From Clostridiales bacterium (GTDB lineage Bacteria; Bacillota; Clostridia; Christensenellales; Borkfalkiaceae): a DNA stretch of 64,000 bases. Shown here one piece after another: positions 25,515-34,044 of the stretch (its first letter is position 1; every line of letters begins with the position of its first letter). The translations under genes and the position numbers were made by a program. The notes under the pieces are model-generated. The model was not told where the DNA came from and ran no database searches. It saw only the letters and a program-made list of their open reading frames with translations. Location of the stretch: assembly GCA_015069465.1 (NCBI GenBank), contig SVIO01000003.1, positions 62,001 through 126,000 on the forward strand, in the 5' to 3' direction.

Positions 25515-25715
25515 TTAATCACTTAAAAGATAATCAGTTGTTACTTCAAAAAATGTTGCTAATTTTAAGATAAAATCAATAGAAGGCTCGCTGTATCCAG
25601 TTTCCCAGTGAGACAAGGTCTTTACAGAAATTTCTAATTTTTCTGCAAGGTTTTTTTGAGAAAATCCGTTTTCTAGCCTTAATTTTTTTAAATTTTCTGC
25701 AAAAGAATTTTTCAT
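25515..25715 (-). CDS. Xre-family HTH regulator (module A)
   Basis: 66 aa, essentially one helix-turn-helix: ENLKKLRLENGFSQKNLAEKLEISVKTLSHWETG, then EPSIDFILKLATFF. It is divergent from a membrane-protein gene, with two similar operators between them, so autoregulation and control of the partner are likely. It lies inside the segment bounded by the 46-bp repeats. Confidence 0.85.
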   Translation of the reverse strand: MKNSFAENLKKLRLENGFSQKNLAEKLEISVKTLSHWETGYSEPSIDFILKLATFFEVTTDYLLSD

Positions 25716-25728
25716 AATAAGAACATGG

Positions 25729-25780
25729 TATCAAAAAATGAGAAAATTATGTTGACTTTCTCAAAAATTGAGAGTATAAT
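25729..25780 (+). promoter_or_regulatory. Promoter with twin Xre operators (module A)
   Basis: TTGACT (25752-25757), 17 bases, TATAAT (25775-25780). The spacer holds the palindrome TCTCAA-N3-TTGAGA (25759-25773). A 13/15 match, TATCAAAAAATGAGA, lies at 25729-25743, 30 bp upstream, close to the xre start. GGAGG precedes ATG 25799. Confidence 0.8.
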
Positions 25781-25798
25781 AATTGTCGGAGGGTTACT

Positions 25799-26536
25799 AT
25801 GGAAGAAAAATTAAAAAGAAAAAAATTTTTATTAAAATTGTTGGGCTTTGCTTTAGTTACTATTTGCGTTGTTGTTGTGTTTATTCCACTTTTTAGTATG
25901 ACAAAAACAGTAGAAATGTATGGAATAAAAGAAACAATAACTATAAGATTTAGTGCTTGGCAAATGTTAGTGCAAGAAGAAAAAATTGCGTTAGAATCAA
26001 CATCTGCACTAGGTGAATTTCAAGGATTTGCAACAATTAGTATGCAAGAATTGCTAGGTGGTGAAAAAATGGCATTATTTACAACAGGTGCTTTAATAGC
26101 TTTAGCCGTACCTTTTGTTTTTTATGCTATTGGAATGTTGTTTTTATGTCTTGTAGATTGTTTGCAAAGAGGAACTATGAAGTATTTTTTAATAAGTTTC
26201 TTGCTTTTTCTTGCTTTTCCTATCTTCGTACAAAGCGTTATTGAAGGCGATTATATTATGTCGCCACCGATAATACCTATATTAGTGATAGCTGTTGTTG
26301 GTCTTGTGTCAACAAGTCTTTTCGACACACTGATGTCGGGCATCTCTGTAATTAGCGCTGAAATTTTTATAAGAAAATATAAGAACGAAAACAAAAAATG
26401 GTTTGATGCTTTCTTAACAGATTTTGAGCAATATATGGATAATGCAAATATTCCGGTAGATATGGAAGGTTTTGTTAGATTTGTAGATGCGCAAGATAGA
26501 AAAGAGTTGCGTGAACAAATAGATGAGAATAATTAA
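25799..26536 (+). CDS. Four-helix membrane protein controlled by Xre (module A)
   Basis: 245 aa: hydrophobic segments at about 12-33, 90-118, 128-146 and 155-185. Between the first two is an extracytoplasmic region (about 35-90); the C-terminal 60 residues are polar (KYKNENKKWFDAFLTDFEQYM...ELREQIDENN). No family recognised. Codon use is less biased than neighbouring housekeeping genes. The stop codon abuts the right 46-bp repeat. Confidence 0.7.
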   Translation: MEEKLKRKKFLLKLLGFALVTICVVVVFIPLFSMTKTVEMYGIKETITIRFSAWQMLVQEEKIALESTSALGEFQGFATISMQELLGGEKMALFTTGALIALAVPFVFYAIGMLFLCLVDCLQRGTMKYFLISFLLFLAFPIFVQSVIEGDYIMSPPIIPILVIAVVGLVSTSLFDTLMSGISVISAEIFIRKYKNENKKWFDAFLTDFEQYMDNANIPVDMEGFVRFVDAQDRKELREQIDENN

Positions 26537-26580
26537 AAAAATGCTATATAAAATAGCAGAAGAACTAAAGAAGATATAAA
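26535..26580 (+). repeat. 46-bp direct repeat, right copy
   Basis: Identical to 25386-25431. Here it is no longer coding in the original frame; it follows the membrane-protein gene and leads into the terminator that presumably once served the 96-aa gene. Confidence 0.95.
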
Positions 26581-26603
26581 GAATTTTGAATTTAAAGCAG
26601 TAT

Positions 26604-26636
26604 AAAAGGCTAACGAATTTTCGTTAGCCTTCTTTT
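26604..26636. terminator. Bidirectional terminator
   Basis: AAGGCTAACGA (26606-26616) and TCGTTAGCCTT (26621-26631) with A and T flanks, between the module and the convergent araC-like gene. Confidence 0.85.
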
Positions 26637-27391
26637 TAAGTGTTTATTTCTGATGGGGCAAAGCCGTAAAGTTTCTTAAATGCTTTGCTAAAATATAGTG
26701 GGTCTTTATAACCAACGAGCTTGGCCACTTCGCTTATGCTTAAAAAATCACCACTTTCAATAATGCTCATTGCGTGGGATAAGCGTTTAGATATAACGTA
26801 TTCTTGTGGGGTGGCGTTATAGCGTGAAATAAAAAGTTTTCTAAAATATGTGTCAGAAATGCAACACAGCCTATGCAAATTATCAATTTTTAGATGACAA
26901 TCAAACAAATGCTCTTTTAAATAGTCTATTGCAGGCTCAATAATATAATATTTGTTTTTGCTTATGTTTGATAAATGGTCAACCCTTTGAATATACGCTA
27001 AAAAATCGTAAAAAGCAGATAAGCACTTATATCTATCTGAAAGAGAGCCAAATCTCCAAAACTCTGTAAAACTTTCATAAATAAAATCTGATGCTAAATA
27101 ATCTTCAAGAGAATAAACTAAGGGCGAAGGATTTTCTATATTTGCATAAAAATTGATAGAAGTATATAAAGTGTCGTCGCCATGCGAATAATATTTGTAA
27201 GAAGAGCCTTGTGGCAGAAAAATAACTTGACCAGCATTAACCGTTATTTTTTTATCTTCAAAGATATATTCCGAATAACCCTTTATCTTAAAGATAAAGC
27301 CGTGCGAAATTCTATTTTCTTTTTTTCCATAAGAACGGCTTTGTGCTTTAAATGAAGAACAAATATTAACGTTTTCAATAAGTCCAATCAT
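26636..27391 (-). CDS. AraC-family transcriptional regulator
   Basis: 251 aa. N-terminal cupin-like sensor (about 30-95, with VNAGQVIFLPQGSSYKYY) and a C-terminal double HTH (DTYFRKLFISRYNATPQEYVISKRL and EVAKLVGYKDPLYFSKAFKKLYGFAPSE). It is divergent from the OFA-type MFS gene, which it most likely regulates in response to a small molecule. Confidence 0.87.
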   Translation of the reverse strand: MIGLIENVNICSSFKAQSRSYGKKENRISHGFIFKIKGYSEYIFEDKKITVNAGQVIFLPQGSSYKYYSHGDDTLYTSINFYANIENPSPLVYSLEDYLASDFIYESFTEFWRFGSLSDRYKCLSAFYDFLAYIQRVDHLSNISKNKYYIIEPAIDYLKEHLFDCHLKIDNLHRLCCISDTYFRKLFISRYNATPQEYVISKRLSHAMSIIESGDFLSISEVAKLVGYKDPLYFSKAFKKLYGFAPSEINT

Positions 27392-27553
27392 GTTTTATAC
27401 CTTATATTTTGTGTTATTTTTTTCATAATTATATCATAATTTATAACAAATTTCAATAAATTTGTTCGAATTTTTCCATGTAGTGCTAATTAATCTATTT
27501 ACTTTTTTTAATAATTGTTAGATAATATAGAAAAACGGAAAAAGAGAGAAAAA

Positions 27554-28903
27554 ATGGAACAGTTAAATGCTAAAAAATCAAAATTTGATTATTCTTGGGT
27601 TATTATAGCCGTTTGCTTTTTAGTTGTTGGTGTATCGCTTGGATTTTGTTCAAGTGGCAGAACAATGTATCTTAACGCAATAACAGAAGCGCTTGGTTTT
27701 GGTCGTGGTGCGTTTTCGCTTAACGACACCTTTAGGTTTGCTTCAACAACTATTATCAACATTTTCTTTGGTACGCTTGTAAATAAGTTTGGTATCAAAA
27801 AACTTGTTTGCGCAGGGTTTATGTGCTTAATCTCTTTTGCACTTATCAATTCTTATGCCGACCAATTGTGGCAATTTTATATCGGTGGAATATTGCTCGG
27901 CGTTGGTCTTGCTTGGACAAGCACCACAATGGTTGGCGCAGTTATAAACATTTGGTGCAAAGAAGAGAATAGAGGTAAATTTACAGGCTTAATTCTTTCA
28001 GCAAATGGGCTTTTCGGTGCTATTGCCGTTCAAATTATTTCACCTATCATTTATCAAGAAGGCAATGCTTTTGGTTATCGTGATTCTTATAGGCTAGTTG
28101 CCATTATTCTTGCAGTTGTGCTTGCTCTTGTTGTTATATTCTTAAAAGATAGGCCAAAGGGTGCAGAGAAAACGGTTATAAAGAAAAAAGTTAAAAAAGC
28201 ACGTGGTCGTGGCTGGGTTGGTATGGAATATAAATCTATTGTTAAAAAACCATATTTTTACCTTGCTTGTGCGTGCATAGCACTTACGGGAATGACTCTT
28301 CAAGGGCTTGGTGGCATTGCCACCCCACACATGTATGACGTTGGACTTGCAAAGCCTCTTGTCGCAAGCATTACGTCGCTTTCAAGCCTTATTATGATGT
28401 TTACTAAGATATTTATAGGCTTTATGTATGACAAAAAGGGTATAAGAATAACGATGAACATTTGCTTTATTTGTTCGTTTATTTCTCAAATTTCCTTGGT
28501 GGCTATTACGAACACTCCTCTTGGAATTGGGCTTGCTTACGGAAGAATTGTTTTTGCTGCAATTGCTCTTCCACTTGAAACGGTTATGCTTCCACTTTAT
28601 GCAAGCGAACTTTTCGGAAACAAAAGTTATATGAGTGTTCTCGGTGTGTTCACTGCTGTAAACTATGCTGGCTATGCCGTGGGCGCACCTTTTGGAAACT
28701 TGATTTTTGACATTACGGGAAGTTATAATATTGCATTTATCATTTTTGGCTCATTAATGCTTTTTATTGCTATTTCAATGCAATTTGTTGTTAAAGCATC
28801 AAGAAAAGATAGAGCACTTATCGAACAAGAAGAAAATACAGAAGCAACTTGTGAAAAGAAAAAACCAAGTTTGTTTAAAGAATTAAATGGAATAAAAAAG
28901 TAA
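27554..28903 (+). CDS. OFA-family MFS transporter
   Basis: 449 aa from ATG 27554 (an in-frame TTG at 27515 has no ribosome site). Twelve hydrophobic segments; loop 2-3 has GTLVNKFGIKKLV; N-terminus KFDYSWVIIAVCFLVVGVSLGFCSSGRTMYL resembles oxalate/formate-antiporter-like carriers; central loop is basic (KKKVKKARGRGWVGMEYKSI). Carboxylate or monocarboxylate substrates are typical, unproven here. The end reads ATA AAA AAG TAA, an A-AAA-AAG slippery heptamer directly at the stop, with a hydrophobic -1 extension behind it. Confidence 0.85.
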   Translation: MEQLNAKKSKFDYSWVIIAVCFLVVGVSLGFCSSGRTMYLNAITEALGFGRGAFSLNDTFRFASTTIINIFFGTLVNKFGIKKLVCAGFMCLISFALINSYADQLWQFYIGGILLGVGLAWTSTTMVGAVINIWCKEENRGKFTGLILSANGLFGAIAVQIISPIIYQEGNAFGYRDSYRLVAIILAVVLALVVIFLKDRPKGAEKTVIKKKVKKARGRGWVGMEYKSIVKKPYFYLACACIALTGMTLQGLGGIATPHMYDVGLAKPLVASITSLSSLIMMFTKIFIGFMYDKKGIRITMNICFICSFISQISLVAITNTPLGIGLAYGRIVFAAIALPLETVMLPLYASELFGNKSYMSVLGVFTAVNYAGYAVGAPFGNLIFDITGSYNIAFIIFGSLMLFIAISMQFVVKASRKDRALIEQEENTEATCEKKKPSLFKELNGIKK

Positions 28904-28983
28904 GTTCTACAGTAGGCTATTCACTTTTTGGTGCAGTTCTTTCGCTTGCACTTTTAATTGGTGTATTAGTTATTTGCTTATAG
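28894..28983 (+). other. Possible -1 frameshift extension of the MFS gene (extra membrane helix)
   Basis: A AAA AAG occupies 28894-28900 in the zero frame, just before TAA 28901-28903. Slipping back one base continues as VSSTVGYSLFGAVLSLALL... for 27 codons to TAG 28981-28983, a clean transmembrane helix. That frame has no ATG, GTG or TTG start (only ATT at 28882), so an independent small subunit would need a rare start. A frameshift mutation is the alternative. Confidence 0.5.
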
Positions 28984-29054
28984 ATAAGAAAAAAAATAAA
29001 TAGAAAAAAAGAGTGGTTTAGGACGTTTCTCTTAGGGATTTTTTAGACAATATA

Positions 29055-29087
29055 AAAGGATAGCGAAATTTCGCTATCCTTTCCTTT
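29055..29087 (+). terminator. Terminator after the MFS gene
   Basis: AAAGGATAGCGAAA and TTTCGCTATCCTTT form a 28-base perfect palindrome (29055-29082) followed by CCTTTTT. Confidence 0.85.
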
Positions 29088-29100
29088 TTGATTTGCAAAA

Positions 29101-29131
29101 CACACGACTTTGCAGAGCAAAGTATAGTGTG
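29101..29131 (-). terminator. Terminator of the lipoprotein gene
   Basis: On the minus strand CACAC...ACTTTGC-loop-GCAAAGT...GTGTG folds as a two-part stem followed by TTTTG. It lies 20 bases after the minus-strand stop at 29151. Confidence 0.65.
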
Positions 29132-29150
29132 CTACACTTGTTTTCATTTT

Positions 29151-29894
29151 TTAGTTATAATTCCCCCATATAACTGCTAATTGCGTTGATTCATTGATAT
29201 AATTCCAATAACTATCCCAACCACTAGGCTTGGTTGAGTTTTCACAAAATATTGTCAGATTTTCGCAAGCAAGGAATGGTAAATCCTTAAACTTATCAGT
29301 ACTTGGTAAATTACCATTTACACCAATAGTAGTGCCACGTGTACCGTCTTCAATTTTAACAACCGTTGATGGTATATGTAATTCTTCTAAATACTTACAA
29401 TAGCGAAAACTTCTTGCAGATATTTTTTCGCAACCAGACGTTAAATAAATCTTCTTTAATGATTTTGGCAAAGGCTCTGTGTTTTTTTCATTGGCGCTAC
29501 CATAATCACTAAACAAATTTAGCACATCATCTGTTGCTAAAGTTAATTTTTCAATGTTTGTACAACCTAAAAAATATGATGTAAACAAGGGAATAGAAGT
29601 AATAGAATTAGGTAAAACAACTTCTTTCAGATTTGTTTTATTCTTAAATGCTTCGTCTTTTATCCCTAAAACAGAAAGTCCATTAATTTTTTCGGCTATT
29701 TGCAATATTTCAATATCATCATTACAACCAGAAGCATAATAACAATCAATGGTTATACCATCAACAGACTTTCTAGTTTTTTGGTAAATTACACCATCTT
29801 TAACTGTTTCATTTGAATTACTGCAAGAAACAAAACACAAAGAGCTAATCATTAAAACAAAAGCAAATAAAATAAAACTAATTTTTTTTGTCAT
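29151..29894 (-). CDS. BspA-type leucine-rich repeat lipoprotein
   Basis: 247 aa from ATG 29894, with GGAG 8 bases upstream (a TTG five codons earlier is rejected). Signal peptide of about 20 residues ends in FVSC, a lipobox. Repeats follow the LRR_5/BspA pattern: GIKDEAFKNKTNLKEVVLPNSITSI, ...NIEKLTL, LKKIYLTSGCEKISARSFRYCKYLEELHIPSTVVKIEDG. Such proteins are surface-exposed and often bind host or matrix components. It has its own hairpin and is more AT-rich with less biased codons than neighbours. Confidence 0.82.
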   Translation of the reverse strand: MTKKISFILFAFVLMISSLCFVSCSNSNETVKDGVIYQKTRKSVDGITIDCYYASGCNDDIEILQIAEKINGLSVLGIKDEAFKNKTNLKEVVLPNSITSIPLFTSYFLGCTNIEKLTLATDDVLNLFSDYGSANEKNTEPLPKSLKKIYLTSGCEKISARSFRYCKYLEELHIPSTVVKIEDGTRGTTIGVNGNLPSTDKFKDLPFLACENLTIFCENSTKPSGWDSYWNYINESTQLAVIWGNYN

Positions 29895-30074
29895 ATATAA
29901 TTTCTCCAATTTATAATTGAAAAAGTAGTTTTAAAATAAACCACTTATTATTTCCGCTGAAAAAACTAGAATTCTTAATATTCCTTATTTTTTATGTTGC
30001 CTATAAAAATTATATGTATAGATATTATAGCATACATAAAAAGTTTTATCAAGCAGTTTTGTGTGGATAAAAGA

Positions 30075-30101
30075 AAACTCGACTTATTAAAAGTCGAGTT
30101 T
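30075..30101 (-). terminator. Terminator of the class V aminotransferase gene
   Basis: Perfect 11-bp stem AAACTCGACTT / AAGTCGAGTTT, loop ATTAA; on the minus strand followed by TTCTTTT. Confidence 0.75.
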
Positions 30102-30125
30102 CTGAACTATTTAATTTAAATCCCT

Positions 30126-30150
30126 AAGAGTGGCTAGCCACTCTTTTTTA
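30126..30150 (+). terminator. Palindromic hairpin with T run
   Basis: AAGAGTGGCT / AGCCACTCTT is a 20-base perfect palindrome followed by TTTTTA in the plus direction. It lies immediately after the minus-strand stop. The stretch 29910-30074 otherwise shows only AT-rich sequence. Confidence 0.6.
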
Positions 30151-31272
30151 TTTTTTTACAATGTCTTTTAGGGCGTGGATAAGAAAAGAAAGTTCTCTTG
30201 AAGAGTTCTGCACGGCAAGGCTAACCCTAATAAGCCCACCATCAAGCGTGCCAAGATGTTTATGCATTAGTGGTGCACAATGCAGTCCACCACGCACGGC
30301 TATATCGTAGTTTTTATTAAGAAAGTCTGCCACTTGCTCGCTTGAAAAATCCTTAACCGAAAAGGCAACGATGCCACTTTTATTTGGCTGAGAAAAAATG
30401 GTAATTTCACTTATTTGTTTTAGGCTTTCAATAAGTTTTTCGGTCATTGAAAGCATGTGAAGGGCAAAGTTTTCTCTATTTGCCATAACGTATTTAACAC
30501 CTTCAAAAAGCGATGCGATTGCAGGTAGGTTAAGAGTGCCAGACTCTAGCCTTTCGGGATAGCAGGTGGGTTGAGAAAGGTTAAAAGACTCACTGCCTGT
30601 GCCACCATAAATTAACGGCTCTACATCTACATCATCTTCGATTAGTAAAACCCCACTCGTCATAATTCCATAAAGCCCTTTATGTCCTGCTAGGGCAAGC
30701 ATAGAAATATTGTTTTCTTTCATATCAAGGTTAATATGCCCACCACCTTGAGCGCCGTCAACCAAAAACAACAAGCCTTTTTCTTTAGCGAGTTTTCCTA
30801 TCTCGCCGACAGGAAGTTCAAAGCCTGTCACATTGGAAACGGCAGTGCAAACTATCATGTATGTAGTATCTTTAATTTTTTCTTTTATAGCGCTAACGAT
30901 GTCCACTTTTTCATAAGGCTCTACTATATCTAAAGTGATAAGTCCCTTTTCTTTTAGTGCAGAAAGTGGTCTAAGCACTGAGTTGTGCTCGTAAATGGTT
31001 GTAATTATATGCCCACCGACTTTTAGTGTGCCAAAAATAGCAATGTTAAGTGCTTCGGTGCAGTTTTTTGTAAATATAACTCTATCGCTCGTGCAAGAAA
31101 AATGCTCTGAAAAAGCGTTTCTAGTATTCACGATGGTTTGCATGCCTGTAACCGAAAGCCTGTGGGCACTTCGACCTGGGTTTGCTGAAAGATAGCGAAT
31201 AGTTGTTGTGGCGCAGTCTAAAACCGAGTGTGGCTTAAAACCACCGGTTGCAGAATTGTCAAAATATATCAT
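30148..31272 (-). CDS. Class V aminotransferase / cysteine-desulfurase-family protein
   Basis: 374 aa PLP enzyme of the cysteine desulfurase-related branch (EF2568-like): IYFDNSATGGFKP, NPGRSAHRLS, FTKNCTEALNIAIFG, VDGAQGGGHI, PLP Lys in LALAGHKGLYG and a Cys in RGGLHCAPLMHKHLG. It would mobilise sulfur or selenium from cysteine-like substrates. A DUF3343 gene, a frequent companion in sulfur/selenium loci, starts divergently 91 bases away. It is distinct from the iscS at 58712. Confidence 0.85.
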   Translation of the reverse strand: MIYFDNSATGGFKPHSVLDCATTTIRYLSANPGRSAHRLSVTGMQTIVNTRNAFSEHFSCTSDRVIFTKNCTEALNIAIFGTLKVGGHIITTIYEHNSVLRPLSALKEKGLITLDIVEPYEKVDIVSAIKEKIKDTTYMIVCTAVSNVTGFELPVGEIGKLAKEKGLLFLVDGAQGGGHINLDMKENNISMLALAGHKGLYGIMTSGVLLIEDDVDVEPLIYGGTGSESFNLSQPTCYPERLESGTLNLPAIASLFEGVKYVMANRENFALHMLSMTEKLIESLKQISEITIFSQPNKSGIVAFSVKDFSSEQVADFLNKNYDIAVRGGLHCAPLMHKHLGTLDGGLIRVSLAVQNSSRELSFLIHALKDIVKK

Positions 31273-31363
31273 AAAACCCCCTTAAAAAGCCGTCACAAAA
31301 AAATTTTAAATATAATATTATATTGTATAAAGCAAATATTGTTTTTATGCAAAGGAGAAAAAT

Positions 31364-31621
31364 ATGGATTATATAATAGTTGCATTTCGCTCTCGCTCAC
31401 ACACGATAAAGTTTGCAAACATTTTAAGAGAACAAGGCTTTGCAATGGAAATTATAAACACGCCAAAAGAAGCAGGGGTGGGGTGTGGCTTATCGGTTAA
31501 GTTTAGAAAAGAAAGTTTTGAAATGGCAAAACGGCTTGTGCTTATGGCAGGACTAACTACTTTTGCTGGATTTTTTAGCGTAAAAGAGATAGGGGGCAAG
31601 CGTTTTGTTAGAAGTGTTTAA
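31364..31621 (+). CDS. DUF3343-family small protein
   Basis: 85 aa: MDYIIVAFRSRSHTIKFANILREQGF...NTPKEAGVGCGLSVKF, the pattern of DUF3343 proteins, with a conserved Cys in GVGCGLS. These are found beside cysteine desulfurase-like and YedF-like genes and are suspected sulfur/selenium carriers. AAGGAG precedes the ATG. It is divergent from the aminotransferase. Confidence 0.8.
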   Translation: MDYIIVAFRSRSHTIKFANILREQGFAMEIINTPKEAGVGCGLSVKFRKESFEMAKRLVLMAGLTTFAGFFSVKEIGGKRFVRSV

Positions 31622-31716
31622 TTTTTTTGACCATTTTTAATAGGGCATTTTGTTTATCGCAAATAAAATACTCTCTAAAATGCTTGTAAAAAACAAGCCA
31701 TTGTGTTAAACTAATA

Positions 31717-32355
31717 ATGGTAAAGTTTATGAACAAAACAAAAGCAAAAGAAATAATAAATACGCTATCTAGTCAGTTTTTAGACAAGCCAGCGCTAAAC
31801 TTTTCAACGCCGTTTGAACTTTTGGTGGCTGTGGTTTTATCTGCTCAGTGCACAGACCAAAGGGTAAACTTGGTAACAAGAGAGTTGTTTAAGGGGCATA
31901 ACACGCCCGAAAAAATGCTTTTGCTTTCGCAAGAAGAACTTGAAAAATATATCTTTTCTTGTGGACTTTATCGTGCTAAGGCAGAGCATATTCTGTCTTT
32001 AAGCCGTGATATTATAGACAAGTTTAACGGACAAGTTCCAAGCACGTTAAAAGAGTTGCAAACACTTAGTGGCGTGGGCAGAAAAACTGCAAACGTTGTT
32101 TATAGCGTGGCTTTTAAGGGCGATGCTATCGCCGTGGATACCCACGTATTTAGGGTTGCAAATAGAATAGGGCTAGCAAGTGCAAAAAGTCCCCTTCAAA
32201 CCGAAAAGGGGCTTATGGAAATTTTAGATAAAAAAGACTGGTCGAAAGCCCACCACTATCTAATTTATTTAGGAAGAAGTTATTGTAAAGCACAAAGACC
32301 TAACTGTGAAAATTGCCCAATAAAAGATTTGTGCGAAAAGAAAATAAAAAAGTAA
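31717..32355 (+). CDS. nth: Endonuclease III
   Basis: 212 aa DNA glycosylase/AP lyase for oxidised pyrimidines. Helix-hairpin-helix LSGVGRKTANVVY with catalytic Lys, catalytic Asp in VDTHVFRVANRIG, and a C-terminal 4Fe-4S site C-x6-C-x2-C-x5-C (YCKAQRPNCENCPIKDLC). The start may be ATG 31717 or ATG 31729; a TTGTAA-17-TAAACT element puts the mRNA 5' end at about 31718. Confidence 0.94.
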   Translation: MVKFMNKTKAKEIINTLSSQFLDKPALNFSTPFELLVAVVLSAQCTDQRVNLVTRELFKGHNTPEKMLLLSQEELEKYIFSCGLYRAKAEHILSLSRDIIDKFNGQVPSTLKELQTLSGVGRKTANVVYSVAFKGDAIAVDTHVFRVANRIGLASAKSPLQTEKGLMEILDKKDWSKAHHYLIYLGRSYCKAQRPNCENCPIKDLCEKKIKK

Positions 32356-32364
32356 AGGTGAATT

Positions 32365-33627
32365 ATGTTTGTAGATAGAGCATTGATAACAATTAAAGCA
32401 GGCGATGGTGGAAGTGGTATCACTTCTTTCATACACTATAAAGGCAAGGTGTCTGGTGGCCCAGACGGTGGCGATGGTGGTAAGGGTGGCGATGTTGTTT
32501 TCGTTGCCGATAAATCGCTAAATAGTTTGATAGATTATTATTATAAAACCAAATACGTGGCAGAAAACGGCACTCAAGGTGGCTCTAAAAATTGCTTTGG
32601 TAAGGCTGGTGAGGACCTTGTTTTAAGAGTTCCACTTGGCACGGTTATTAGAGATAAAGAAACAGGCAACGTTATTGCCGACATGTTCACCGAAGGTCAA
32701 AGGAAGGTGGTTTTAGTCGGTGGTGATGGTGGCAAGGGTAACGCAAGGTTTGCCAATGCAAGAAGGCATACCCCACACTTTTCTCAAACGGGCGAAAAGA
32801 CGGAAGCACATAGAGTTGTGTTAGAACTTAAAACCATTGCCGATGTTGGACTTGTTGGTTTTCCTAACGTAGGAAAGTCAACCATTTTAAGCAAGATTAC
32901 AAGGGCAAGACCAAAGATTGCAAACTATCACTTTACAACACTTTCTCCAAACCTTGGCATTGCCGAATATTACGATAATCAGTTTGTAGTTGCCGATATT
33001 CCAGGGCTAATCGAAGGTGCAAGCGAAGGTGCAGGGCTTGGCATAGAGTTTCTAAAGCACATTGAAAGGACAAGAATGCTCATTCACGTTGTGGATATTT
33101 CTGGCGTTGAAGAAAGAGACCCTTATGATGATTTTGTTAAAATCAATACCGAACTAAAAAGTTATAGCAAAACGCTTTCAAAACTAAAACAAATCGTAGT
33201 TGCTAATAAGTGTGATATTTATGGTGCTGAAGAAAAATTAAAAGAGTTTAAGGAAAAAATCGGCAGAAAATATAGGGTAATACCTGTTTCTGCTATCACA
33301 GGTGAAGGGCTTGATAAACTTAAAAAAGTTATTTATGACACCCTTATAAAACTTCCACCTGTTAAGCCACTTGAGTATGAAGAGTTTAACTATACAAAAC
33401 CAGATAAACTCGATTATGAAATTTACAAAGAAGGCGAAACCTTTATTATCGAAGGCACGCTTGTCGATGTGCTTAAGAGAAACGTTGTTATGGATGATAT
33501 GCACTCGCTTGCATATCTTCACAAGGTTTTAAGGGATAGGGGCATTATAAAAGAACTTAGAAAAATGGGTGCAACTGATAAATCAACCGTTATTATAGGT
33601 GGCGAAGAATTCGAGTTCGTTGATTAA
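32365..33627 (+). CDS. obgE: Obg GTPase
   Basis: 420 aa: Gly-rich Obg fold (GGDGGKGGDVVFVAD, GKAGEDLVLRVPLGT), GTPase domain with GFPNVGKST, DIPGLIEGASEGAGLG and ANKCD, and a C-terminal OCT domain (about 350-420) with RNVVMDDMHSLAYLHKVLRDRG. Ribosome assembly and stress GTPase; in sporulating bacteria also needed for sporulation onset. Starts 9 bases after nth. Confidence 0.96.
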   Translation: MFVDRALITIKAGDGGSGITSFIHYKGKVSGGPDGGDGGKGGDVVFVADKSLNSLIDYYYKTKYVAENGTQGGSKNCFGKAGEDLVLRVPLGTVIRDKETGNVIADMFTEGQRKVVLVGGDGGKGNARFANARRHTPHFSQTGEKTEAHRVVLELKTIADVGLVGFPNVGKSTILSKITRARPKIANYHFTTLSPNLGIAEYYDNQFVVADIPGLIEGASEGAGLGIEFLKHIERTRMLIHVVDISGVEERDPYDDFVKINTELKSYSKTLSKLKQIVVANKCDIYGAEEKLKEFKEKIGRKYRVIPVSAITGEGLDKLKKVIYDTLIKLPPVKPLEYEEFNYTKPDKLDYEIYKEGETFIIEGTLVDVLKRNVVMDDMHSLAYLHKVLRDRGIIKELRKMGATDKSTVIIGGEEFEFVD

Positions 33628-33694
33628 GGCTATCTCGCACAATTTATGTAATAGCCTATATTAAGATTAAAATAAAATTTAAGGAAATAAAAAC

Positions 33695-33988
33695 ATGTTA
33701 ACATCAAAAGAAAGAAGTGCTTTAAGGTCAATAGCACAAAAAATAGAACCTATTACTCAAGTAGGAAAATTAGGCGTAAACGATGCACTAATAGACAGCC
33801 TTGATAAAGCCATAGAAAAAAGAGAGATTATAAAAATAACCGTTTTAGAAAACTCTGGGCTAGTTCCAAAAGAAGTTGGCTTTATCATTGCCGAAAAACT
33901 CGGTGCAGAATTCGTTTGTGCAACAGGCAGAAAATTAGTTTTCTATAGATTTAGTTCTAACCCAAAAGTAGAACACATCGTGTTTTAA
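33695..33988 (+). CDS. yhbY: CRM-domain RNA-binding protein YhbY
   Basis: 97 aa: LTSKERSALRSIAQKIEPITQVGKLGVNDALIDSLDKAIEKREIIKITVLENSG, the YhbY/CRM pattern with GKxG loop. Associates with pre-50S particles. TAAGGA precedes the ATG; it follows obgE as in many Bacillota. Bases 33628-33694 include a GGCTAT/ATAGCC stem-loop without T run. Confidence 0.92.
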   Translation: MLTSKERSALRSIAQKIEPITQVGKLGVNDALIDSLDKAIEKREIIKITVLENSGLVPKEVGFIIAEKLGAEFVCATGRKLVFYRFSSNPKVEHIVF

Positions 33989-34010
33989 GAAAGAATTAGA
34001 TTAAAATTCA

Positions 34011-34044
34011 AAAAAGGATAACGAGAGTTCGTTATCCTTTTATT
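34011..34044. terminator. Bidirectional terminator after yhbY
   Basis: GGATAACGA / TCGTTATCC (34016-34037) with A5 and T4 flanks. It overlaps the end of the minus-strand gene at 34032. Confidence 0.8.

Noticed and set aside
25515-26536. Toxin-antitoxin pair
   Set aside because: The partner is a 245-aa four-helix membrane protein on the opposite strand, not resembling known toxins, and the geometry is divergent rather than a small operon.
28904-29054. Separate small MFS subunit gene
   Set aside because: The hydrophobic frame has no ATG, GTG or TTG start after its upstream stop; -1 frameshifting or mutation explains it better, though ATT at 28882 is not excluded.
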